This document shows positions 56,914 through 63,621 of a stretch of DNA of 64,000 bases, piece after piece. The notes under the pieces were generated by a model, which worked only from the letters and a program-made list of their open reading frames with translations, was not told the origin of the DNA and searched no databases. Position 1 is the stretch's first letter. Each line of letters starts with the position of its first letter. The translations under genes were made by a program, and so were the position numbers. This stretch comes from Falsiroseomonas frigidaquae (GTDB lineage: Bacteria; Pseudomonadota; Alphaproteobacteria; Acetobacterales; Acetobacteraceae): NCBI RefSeq assembly GCF_012163145.1, contig NZ_JAAVTX010000002.1:744001-808000 (forward strand). Reading direction: 5' to 3'.

Positions 56914-58746
56914 TCAGCCCCGCTCCGTCACGCCGCTCGCAAAACCGTCCACCAGCTCACGGATGCGGGCCGGGTCGGATTGTTCCATGACGCGGCGCGC
57001 GAAGCGGGCGCAGTCGCCGATATCCAGCGCACGCACCGCCTGCTTCACGCGCGGGATGGCGCTGGCATTCATCGACAGACAGCGGATGCCGAGGCCCAGC
57101 AACAGCGGTACCAGGCGCGGATTGCCGCCCATCTCGCCGCAGACGGAGACCGGCATGCGCAGCCGCAGCGCCGCTTCCGTGGCGAATTGCATCAGCCGCA
57201 GCACCGCCGGGTGCAGCGGGTCGTACAGGTGGCTGACCTCGGCATCGCCGCGGTCCACCGCCAGCGTGTACATGGCCAGGTCATTGGTGCCGATGGCGAA
57301 GAAATCCGCCTCCAGCGCGATGGCATCGGCGGCCAGGGCAGCGCCCGGCGTCTCGATCATGGCGCCGAGCTCGGGCAGCTTCTCCGGCAGTTTCTCGCCG
57401 CGCCGGCGCAGGCGGCGGGCGACGCGCTCGTAGATCTCCCGCGCCTGCTTCACCTCGGACGGGATGGTCACCATCGGCAGCAGCACGCGCACCACGCCAT
57501 CCGGCGCCCGTCCGGCGACGCGCAGGATGGCGGCGAACTGCGCCTCCAGCAACTCCGGGCGCTTCAGCAGCATGCGGATGCCGCGCAGGCCGAGTGCCGG
57601 GTTGGGGCTGGAATGCAGCGGCTCGATCCCCGCCGCCAGCGCCTGCATGTCCTTCTCCCCGCCCCAATCCAGCACGCGGATGGTCACGGGGTCGCCAGCC
57701 ATGGCCTCGACGATCGGGGCATAGGCGGCCATCTGGGCCTCCTCGTCCGGCAGATCCTCGCGGTTCATGAACAGGAATTCGGTGCGCAGCAGGCCGATGC
57801 CCTGGGCGCCGGCCTGGGCGATCAGCGGCAATTCCGCCGGGATCTCCATATTGGCCAGCAGCTCGACCGCCTCGGCATCCGTGGTCACCGCCGGCAGGCG
57901 GCGCAGTTTTGCCAGCCGCGTGCGTTCCCGCGCGTATCCCGCGACCTGGTCCTTGGCCCAGACCAGGGTGGCGGGCGTCGGGTGCAGGGCGATCGTGCCG
58001 GCGGCGCCGTCCAGCACCATCTGGTCACCGCGCCGCGCGGCTTCCGTCAGCCCATGCGCGCCGAGCACCGCGGGAATCCCCAGCGCACGCAGCATGATGG
58101 CGGTATGCCCATCGGCGCCGCCCTCCTCCGTCGCCACGCCGGCGATCCGCGCCGGGTCGAGCAGCGCCGCATCGGCGGGGGTGACTTCCTCCGCCACCAG
58201 GATGGCGCCTTCCGGCACGTCCTTGAAGCTGCGGAAGGGATTCTGGGTCAGGTTGCGGGTCAGGCGGCGGGCGATCTCCCGCACCTCCCCGGCGCGGCGG
58301 CGCAGCCCGGCCTTGTCGTCATCCTTGGCAGAGAGGATGATTTCCGCGATCGCATCCGCCTCATCCGCCACCGCGGTCTCGGCGGCCAGCAGGCCGGCCT
58401 CGATGCGTTTGCGGGCGCCGCGGATCAGGCGGCTGTCGCCCAGCATCATGGCATAGGCGTCGAGCAGCGGTTCGAGTTCTTCCTGCGCTTCCTCCGGCAG
58501 CACGCCGAGGCGCATCTTCAGCTTGGCGACCTGCTTGCGGGAGGCACTGACCGCCGCCGCGAGGCGCTGCTTCTCGCCATCCACCGCCGCCTCGGCGATG
58601 CTGCGGCGCGGGGCTTCGGCCGGCGGCTCGGTGGTGTCGAACACCATGCCGATGGCGATGCCCTGCGACACCGGGATACCCCGGATGACGACTTCCTTGG
58701 TGCGGCGCGGCGCGCGCTTGGCGGCGTCCGGCTTTTCCGCCTTCAT
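56914..58746 (-). CDS. ptsP: Phosphoenolpyruvate-protein phosphotransferase (EI)
   Basis: First enzyme of the phosphotransferase system: takes phosphate from PEP and passes it to HPr. The 610-residue protein has the EI N-terminal swivel domain with active-site H214 in GGADGHTAIM, and the PEP-binding barrel with LLRTEFLFMNREDLP, GLRGIRMLL and VCGEMGGNP. There is no N-terminal GAF domain, unlike EI-Ntr. The usual SSH/TSH context of the catalytic His is DGH here. It is the last gene of the hprK-rapZ-EIIA-HPr-EI cluster, 15 bases after HPr. Confidence 0.94.
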   Translation of the reverse strand: MKAEKPDAAKRAPRRTKEVVIRGIPVSQGIAIGMVFDTTEPPAEAPRRSIAEAAVDGEKQRLAAAVSASRKQVAKLKMRLGVLPEEAQEELEPLLDAYAMMLGDSRLIRGARKRIEAGLLAAETAVADEADAIAEIILSAKDDDKAGLRRRAGEVREIARRLTRNLTQNPFRSFKDVPEGAILVAEEVTPADAALLDPARIAGVATEEGGADGHTAIMLRALGIPAVLGAHGLTEAARRGDQMVLDGAAGTIALHPTPATLVWAKDQVAGYARERTRLAKLRRLPAVTTDAEAVELLANMEIPAELPLIAQAGAQGIGLLRTEFLFMNREDLPDEEAQMAAYAPIVEAMAGDPVTIRVLDWGGEKDMQALAAGIEPLHSSPNPALGLRGIRMLLKRPELLEAQFAAILRVAGRAPDGVVRVLLPMVTIPSEVKQAREIYERVARRLRRRGEKLPEKLPELGAMIETPGAALAADAIALEADFFAIGTNDLAMYTLAVDRGDAEVSHLYDPLHPAVLRLMQFATEAALRLRMPVSVCGEMGGNPRLVPLLLGLGIRCLSMNASAIPRVKQAVRALDIGDCARFARRVMEQSDPARIRELVDGFASGVTERG

Positions 58747-58761
58747 CTGGCGCCCCGGGTG

Positions 58762-59133
58762 CTAATCCTCATGGAAGCCGGCTTCCATCAGACCGGTGAT
58801 CGCCTCCAGCGCTTCCTTGGCGTCCCAGCCCTCGGCTTCCACGACCACTTCGCTGCCCTGGCCGGCGCCCAGCATCATCAGCCCCATGATGGAGCAGGCC
58901 GGCACCGATTGTCCGTGGCGGGAGACGTTGACACAGGCGGAGAAGCGCTCCGCCACGGTCACCAGCTTGGCGGCGGCGCGGGCATGCAGGCCACGGCTGT
59001 TGACGATCTTGACCGTCTTCCGCATCGCCAGGCCGCCGGAGGGGTCGCAGCCACAGGGGCCGGGCTCCGCTGCCAGCGACACGGGCTGGGCGCTCGCCTT
59101 GGACTCACCGGCTTCATCGGGCCATTCGTTCAT
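58762..59133 (-). CDS. HPr phosphocarrier with N-terminal extension
   Basis: Small phosphocarrier linking EI and EIIA. The HPr fold (residues 37-123) carries the phosphorylated H50 in VNSRGLHARAAAKL and the HPr-kinase target serine S81 in SIMGLMMLGAGQG. The reading frame begins 36 residues earlier than usual. That start overlaps the EIIA stop codon by four bases (ATGA), so translational coupling supports it. The extension is acidic and contains PCGCDPSG. A start at Met37 (59025) would give a standard-length HPr. Confidence 0.92.
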   Translation of the reverse strand: MNEWPDEAGESKASAQPVSLAAEPGPCGCDPSGGLAMRKTVKIVNSRGLHARAAAKLVTVAERFSACVNVSRHGQSVPACSIMGLMMLGAGQGSEVVVEAEGWDAKEALEAITGLMEAGFHED

Positions 59134-59591
59134 GGATCGTCCCTTTTGGGGCCTGCTTCCGGCGTGGCGTGGCCGTTGGCGGGCGCCGGCCTGGCGCCCT
59201 CCGACATGTCGGCCGCGCTGGCAATGTATTTGCGTCCTGCCGCGGTCGCATGCGCGACCGCTTCGGGCAAGGGCTCGCTGCCCCTAATCTTCGCGAGCTT
59301 CACCAGCAGGGGCAGGTTGACCCCGGCGATGACCTCCACCGTGCGGTGGTCGCAGAGCTGGAAGGCGAGGTTCGAGGGGGTGCCACCCAGGATGTCGGTC
59401 AGCACCACGACCCCATCGCCCTGGTCGACGCGGGCGATGCAGTGGCGGATATCCTCCCGCCGCGCTTCCAGCTTGTCCTCGGGATAGATGCAGACTGTCG
59501 CCACGGCGCCCTGCGGTCCCACCACATGCTCCATGGCGAGACGCAATTCTTCGGCGAGACGGCCGTGGGTGACGAGCACTAGACCAATCAT
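59130..59591 (-). CDS. PTS EIIA, mannose/fructose type
   Basis: A 153-residue EIIA-Man-like protein. The phosphorylated H9 is in VLVTHGRLAEELRLAMEHVVG. The core contains VVVLTDILGGTPSNLAFQL and EVIAGVNLPLLVKLA. The last 20 residues are a variable tail. With no EIIB or EIIC gene nearby it is most likely regulatory, receiving phosphate from HPr and controlling partner proteins, as in other alphaproteobacteria. It overlaps RapZ upstream and HPr downstream by four bases each. Confidence 0.93.
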   Translation of the reverse strand: MIGLVLVTHGRLAEELRLAMEHVVGPQGAVATVCIYPEDKLEARREDIRHCIARVDQGDGVVVLTDILGGTPSNLAFQLCDHRTVEVIAGVNLPLLVKLAKIRGSEPLPEAVAHATAAGRKYIASAADMSEGARPAPANGHATPEAGPKRDDP

Positions 59592-60514
59592 GATGTGTGC
59601 GACAGGGCCTCCCGCCCCGCAACCGATGCCCCTCCCTGTATCGCCGGAGGGGTGGCCAGGTCCCGGTGGATCAGGTCCACCCGCCAGCCAAGAGACGCGA
59701 GATGGGATGCCAGACGCTCCGCCACAAGGACGGAGCGGTGCCGCCCCCCGGTGCAGCCGATGGCCACCGTCAGATACTTCTTCCCCTCCGCCGCGTAGCG
59801 GGGCAACAGCAGCTCCATCATCCCGGTCATGCGGTCCCAGAATGGGGTGAAGGTGGCATCGGACTCGACAAAGGCGGCGATCGGCGCATCGCGGCCGGTC
59901 ATCGGCCGCAGCGCCGGGTCGTAATGCGGGTTGCGCAGGAAGCGCACATCCCAGACCAGGTCAGCCTCCCGCGGCAGTCCTTTCGGAAATCCGAAGGAGA
60001 CGATGCCGATGGCAAGCCCCGCCGCGTTCTCCGGCCGGAAGCGCCGCTCGATCAGCCGGCGCAGCTCCGGCAGCGGCAATTCGGAGGTATCGACCACCCA
60101 ATCCGCCGCATCCCGCAGCGGCGCCAGCAGCGCCGCCTCCCGCGCGATGCCCTCCGTCACCCGGCTGCCCATGGCGCCGCCGGGGGCCAGGGGGTGGCGG
60201 CGGCGGGTCTCGGAGAAGCGGCGCAGCAGCACCGGCTCCTCCGCCGTGGCGAAGACCAGGTTGGCGGCGATGCCGGGCTCCGCGCGCAACCGCACCACCT
60301 GGTCCAGCAGGGCCGAGGCATCGAAGCCGCGGGAGCGGGTATCCACGCCGATCGCCAGCGGCGCATCGCCATCCGCCACCAGCTCATCCAGAATTTGCAG
60401 CGGCGGGTTATCCACCGTCTCGAAGCCCAGATCCTCCAGCGTGCGGAGGATGCTGGCCTTGCCGGCGCCGGACAGGCCGGTGACGAGGAGCACCGGGCGC
60501 GGTCCACGGGTCAT
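59588..60514 (-). CDS. rapZ: RNase adapter RapZ / YvcJ family, altered Walker A
   Basis: Nucleotide-binding protein of 308 residues; E. coli RapZ directs RNase E to the GlmZ small RNA. The N-terminal kinase-like domain begins LLVTGLSGAGKAS, so the residue after the P-loop lysine (position 20) is Ala where Ser/Thr is standard, with Ser at 21. ADWVVDTSELPLPELRRLI follows. The C-terminal domain has VSFGFPKGLPREADLVWDVRFL, NPHYDPALRPMTGRD and AIGCTGGRHRSVLVAERLA. It is coupled to hprK and EIIA by 4-base overlaps. Confidence 0.93.
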   Translation of the reverse strand: MTRGPRPVLLVTGLSGAGKASILRTLEDLGFETVDNPPLQILDELVADGDAPLAIGVDTRSRGFDASALLDQVVRLRAEPGIAANLVFATAEEPVLLRRFSETRRRHPLAPGGAMGSRVTEGIAREAALLAPLRDAADWVVDTSELPLPELRRLIERRFRPENAAGLAIGIVSFGFPKGLPREADLVWDVRFLRNPHYDPALRPMTGRDAPIAAFVESDATFTPFWDRMTGMMELLLPRYAAEGKKYLTVAIGCTGGRHRSVLVAERLASHLASLGWRVDLIHRDLATPPAIQGGASVAGREALSHTS

Positions 60515-61008
60515 GCCGCGGGTTTATCCCGCCGCAGCGCGGCTTCCGGGGATGACGCGGCTTCCAGCGAACCGGCCGCCATGCGGGCGCGACCGCAGGC
60601 AGTCGCCAGCGCGAAGCCCAGCTTGTCCGGGGCCGAAGGCTCCAGCCCGCGCAGTGCAATCTGCGGCACCGCCTGGCCCAGCGCGCTGTACCATTGCGGC
60701 TCCGGGAGCCGCGGCAGCGGGGTGTCCGGCGGCAGCAGCTGGACGGCCAGCCGCACCCGCACCGGCCCGGCCACCGGCAGGTCCTGCATCAGGCCGAGGC
60801 CGCGGATCTCCAGCAGGCCCCGCAGCGGCGCCGGCGCGCTGGCGCACAGCCCGCCACCTTCCGCCACCAGCTCCACCTGGTCATCCGCCACCAGCGACCA
60901 GCCCCGGCCGAGCAGGCGCAGGACGAGGTCAGATTTCCCGCTGCCCGAAGGACCCAGGATCAGAACGCCTTCCTCATCAAGGGCCACGCAGGACCCGTGC
61001 AGCGACAT
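60511..61008 (-). CDS. hprK: HPr kinase/phosphorylase, short alphaproteobacterial form
   Basis: Phosphorylates HPr on its regulatory serine. The 165-residue protein is only the catalytic domain; the N-terminal domain of the Firmicute enzyme is absent, as in other alphaproteobacteria. Walker A GPSGSGKS lies at 19-26 (K25), and the kinase signature region LLEIRGLGLMQDLPV is near 88-102. ATG 61008 begins MSLHGSCVAL, the usual start; a GTG at 61017 is possible. It is the first gene of the PTS cluster, which is transcribed away from the dehydratase gene. Confidence 0.9.
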   Translation of the reverse strand: MSLHGSCVALDEEGVLILGPSGSGKSDLVLRLLGRGWSLVADDQVELVAEGGGLCASAPAPLRGLLEIRGLGLMQDLPVAGPVRVRLAVQLLPPDTPLPRLPEPQWYSALGQAVPQIALRGLEPSAPDKLGFALATACGRARMAAGSLEAASSPEAALRRDKPAA

Positions 61009-61149
61009 GACAGGCACTTCACCTCGAAAGGGCGCCGGACCATGGCAGAAAGGTGGCGAGGGTTAAAGAGGACTCCCGGATAGCGCGGCCCGGTTGCCAA
61101 CTGCCGGGGCCGGTTGCCAGTGAGGGAGGCGCCTGCCAGCTTCCGCCGC

Positions 61150-62106
61150 ATGCCAGATCCCAGCACCGCCGCCATCGAAGCGGCCGCCGCCCGCATCGCC
61201 CCCCATATCCGCCGCACCCCGGTGCTGCGCCTGGAGGGGGCCGACCTTGGCCTGTCCATCCCCTTGATCCTGAAGCTGGAATTGCTGCAGGCCACGGGGT
61301 CCTTCAAGCCCCGCGGCGCCTTCAACCGGCTGCTGTCGCAGGCGGTGCCGGCGGCCGGCGTGGTCACCGCGTCCGGCGGCAACCACGGCGCCGCGGTGGC
61401 CTATGCCGCCCGCGCGCTCGGGCACCGGGCCGAGGTGTTCTGCCCGGTGGCGACGCCCGCCGCCAAGACCGACCGCATCGAGGCCTATGGCGCCACCCTG
61501 CACCGGATCGGTGCCGCCTATGACGAGGCGCGCATCGCCAGCGAGGCCCGCGCGGCGGAGACCGGGGCCATGCTGGTGCATGCCTATGACCAGCCGGAGA
61601 TCCTGGCCGGCCAGGGCACCGTCGGGATGGAACTGTGGCAGGACGCGCCGGAGGCGACACATGTGCTGGTGGCGACCGGCGGCGGCGGGCTGATCGGCGG
61701 CATCGCCGCTTGGTACGCGGATAAGGGGGCGCAGGTGATCAGCGTGGAGCCGGAGGGCTGCCCGGCCCTGCACCATGCGCTCGCCGCCGGCCACCCGCTG
61801 CCCGCCCCGGTCGGCGGGCTGGCGGCGGACAGCCTCGGTGCGAAGCAGATCGGCGCGTTGTCCTTCGCCGTGGCGCGGGACCATGTGGCGCAGGCCGTGC
61901 TGGTGCCGGATGCCGCCATCGCGGAGGCCCAGCGCCGCCTGTGGTCGGCACTGCGGCTGGTGGCGGAGGCTGGCGGCGCGGCGGCGCTGGCCGCCCTGGT
62001 CAGCGGCGCCTTCGTCCCGCCCGCCGGGGCGCGCGTCGCGTTGGTGCTGTGCGGGTCGAACACCGACCCGGCCAAGGTCACCGGCCCGGCCAAGGTCACC
62101 GGCTGA
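61150..62106 (+). CDS. Threonine/serine dehydratase-like PLP enzyme
   Basis: A 318-residue fold-type II PLP enzyme (threonine dehydratase/serine racemase group). The Schiff-base lysine is in GSFKPRGAFN, the substrate loop is TASGGNHGAAVA, and the phosphate-binding glycines are VATGGGGLIGGI. LVLCGSNTDP near the end is typical. It deaminates a hydroxy amino acid to a keto acid; exact substrate is unknown. The last six residues arise from an exact 18-bp tandem duplication (62068-62103). Start 61150 is chosen; no strong ribosome site is near. It is divergent from the PTS cluster. Confidence 0.88.
   Translation: MPDPSTAAIEAAAARIAPHIRRTPVLRLEGADLGLSIPLILKLELLQATGSFKPRGAFNRLLSQAVPAAGVVTASGGNHGAAVAYAARALGHRAEVFCPVATPAAKTDRIEAYGATLHRIGAAYDEARIASEARAAETGAMLVHAYDQPEILAGQGTVGMELWQDAPEATHVLVATGGGGLIGGIAAWYADKGAQVISVEPEGCPALHHALAAGHPLPAPVGGLAADSLGAKQIGALSFAVARDHVAQAVLVPDAAIAEAQRRLWSALRLVAEAGGAAALAALVSGAFVPPAGARVALVLCGSNTDPAKVTGPAKVTG
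62068..62103. repeat. Exact 18-bp tandem duplication at the dehydratase C-terminus
   Basis: CCGGCCAAGGTCACCGGC at 62068-62085 is repeated exactly at 62086-62103, just before the TGA, adding PAKVTG to the protein. The absence of any base change suggests a recent event. Confidence 0.9.
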
Positions 62107-62231
62107 CGGTTACGCCGAATTCAGCGCCGCCCCATGCCGCGGACAGCCGCCGGCGCGCAGAATGGACCGCATCGAAGGCGCTTCCCCCCGGCCGCCCGCG
62201 AACCCGCTGCATCCGGAGAGGAACACCCACC

Positions 62232-62558
62232 ATGCGAAACACGATTCGCCTGCTCATCGCGGCCGCCCTGCTGGGCGCGCCGCTGCTGCTGACCGCGCCG
62301 GCCGGCGCCCAGGGGCTGGCCGCACCGACGCCGCAGGCAACCGAAGGCACGGCCACGCCCCAGGCCGCCACGCCGCGCCGCACCCGTCGCAGCGCCGCGA
62401 CCGCACCGCGGCGCTCCCGCGAGGCCCGCACCGCCCGCCGCGCCCGCACCGCCGAAACCCGCCGCGCGCGCCAGGCCCGCACGGCGGAAGTCCGGGCCTC
62501 GCGCCGCGCCGGCCAGCCGCGCCGAGCCCGCCAACCGGCGCAGCCGCGCCAGGGCTGA
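62232..62558 (+). CDS. Exported Arg/Ala-rich basic protein
   Basis: A 108-residue protein with a signal peptide (MRNTIRLLIAAALLGAPLLL, cleavage after PAGA near 26). The mature part is almost entirely Ala, Arg, Thr, Pro and Gln, with repeated ARRART-like units. No family is recognised. It is probably disordered and very basic; a nucleic-acid or polyanion-binding role would be a guess. GGAGAGG lies ten bases before the ATG. Its final codons form the first unit of a 24-bp tandem DNA repeat that continues past the stop. Confidence 0.6.
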   Translation: MRNTIRLLIAAALLGAPLLLTAPAGAQGLAAPTPQATEGTATPQAATPRRTRRSAATAPRRSREARTARRARTAETRRARQARTAEVRASRRAGQPRRARQPAQPRQG

Positions 62559-62656
62559 TGGCGCCTCCGCGCCGGGGCTGAACGGCGCCTCCACGCGGAG
62601 GCTAAACGACGCAGCCGCGCCGGGGCTGAACGACGCAGCCGCGCCGGGGGCTGATC
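62537..62656. repeat. Tandem array of five degenerate 24-bp units
   Basis: Units start at about 62538, 62560, 62584, 62608 and 62632, each of the form G(G/A)CGC...GCGCC(G)GGGCTGA. The first contains the last codons and stop of the Arg-rich gene, so a GGCTGA or GGCTAA occurs in each unit. The array fills most of the 138-base gap to the next gene. Confidence 0.8.
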
Positions 62657-62696
62657 CTCATGCGGCCGGGCGCAGCGATGCGGCCAGCCCTACCCC

Positions 62697-63233
62697 TCAG
62701 CCCTGCGCCTGCATCAGGGCCAACAGCCCCTCCAGCATCTGCGCCGGGCTGGGCGGGCAGCCGGGGATCAGAAGATCCACGGGCAGCACCTGCGCGACGC
62801 CCCCCTCCACCGCATAGCTGCCCTTGAAGACGCCGCCATCCACCGCGCAATCGCCGGCCGCCACCACCCAGCAAGGCTCGGCGGTGGCCGCGCGGGTGCG
62901 TTCCAGCGCCTCCCGCATGTTGCGAGTCACCGGGCCCGTCACCAGCAGCACATCGGCATGGCGGGGAGAGGCGACGAAGCGCAGGCCCAGCCGTTCCAGG
63001 TCGTAGAGCACGCCGGACATGGCGTGGATTTCCAGCTCGCAGCCATTGCAGGACCCGGCATCCACCTGGCGGATCGCCAGGCTGCGACCCAGCCGGGCGC
63101 GGGACGTCACCTCCAGCTTCTGGGCGAGCGCCAGCACCACCTCCTCTGGCGGCGCCTGCACCGGCTCCGTCAGCGGGCGGGAGAACAGGCCCCTCGCCAG
63201 CCTGGGCCACAGCATCCTGCCCGGCCGGCTCAT
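62697..63233 (-). CDS. NuoB/HycG-like Fe-S subunit of a group-4-hydrogenase-related complex
   Basis: A 178-residue small subunit related to complex I NuoB and hydrogenase-4 HycG/HyfI. The four cysteines for the N2-type 4Fe-4S cluster are C62 and C65 in GSCNGCELE, C129 in GDCAVDGG and C159 in PGCPPSP. LVTGPVTRNMREALERT is the conserved segment between them. It would pass electrons between Fe-S centres and the catalytic or quinone site formed with the large subunit. It is the last gene of the visible operon and overlaps the upstream small gene by four bases. Confidence 0.9.
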   Translation of the reverse strand: MSRPGRMLWPRLARGLFSRPLTEPVQAPPEEVVLALAQKLEVTSRARLGRSLAIRQVDAGSCNGCELEIHAMSGVLYDLERLGLRFVASPRHADVLLVTGPVTRNMREALERTRAATAEPCWVVAAGDCAVDGGVFKGSYAVEGGVAQVLPVDLLIPGCPPSPAQMLEGLLALMQAQG

Positions 63234-63460
63234 GCGGTGCGGGCCACGCGGAACAGGTCGTTGCCCTCCGGATCCCGCACCACCAGCTCGGTCCCCGGCG
63301 CGACGCGTTCCGCCAGCCAGCCGATCTCATCCAGCGCATGGGCGCGGTCGTCATAGGCCCAGTGCTCCATCACGCCGCGGCCGGGGCCGGGCTTGATCAG
63401 GGTGATGGTGAACAGCCCCGTCGCACCCTGGTCCGCGCGGGCGCCATGCCGCCCGCTCAT
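63230..63460 (-). CDS. Unknown 76-residue protein inside the hydrogenase-related operon
   Basis: A small soluble protein with no recognised family. The N-terminal part is GLFTITLIKPGPGRGVMEHW, and a charged middle (DDRAHALDEIGWLAERV) leads to the strand-like end TELVVRDPEGNDLFRV. No cysteines, so no Fe-S role. It overlaps the gene before it and the NuoB-like gene after it by four bases each (ATGA), which strongly supports translation as part of the operon. Confidence 0.6.
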   Translation of the reverse strand: MSGRHGARADQGATGLFTITLIKPGPGRGVMEHWAYDDRAHALDEIGWLAERVAPGTELVVRDPEGNDLFRVARTA

Positions 63461-63621
63461 CCTTCCACGCCCTCAGACGGCGGGCGCCGGCATCCGCCGG
63501 CTTGCCTTCGCGCCGGTGCGCTGGCGCGCCCGGTGGCAGGGATGGTCTGGGCGCGGGCCGCATTCGCGGCCTCGGCCTGCGGCCGCCAGTGCCATCGGTC
63601 TTGGGGCGCGGCGCTGCTCAT
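63457..63621 (-). CDS. Unknown 54-residue protein inside the hydrogenase-related operon
   Basis: A very small Ala/Arg/Pro/Gln-rich protein opening MSSAAPQDRWHWRPQAEAAN, with one cysteine near the C-terminus. It is probably largely disordered. No family is recognised. Its ATG overlaps the large-subunit stop by one base (TGATG) and its stop overlaps the next start (ATGA). The tight coupling is the main argument that it is real; the composition alone would be weak evidence in DNA this GC-rich. Confidence 0.45.
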   Translation of the reverse strand: MSSAAPQDRWHWRPQAEAANAARAQTIPATGRASAPARRQAGGCRRPPSEGVEG

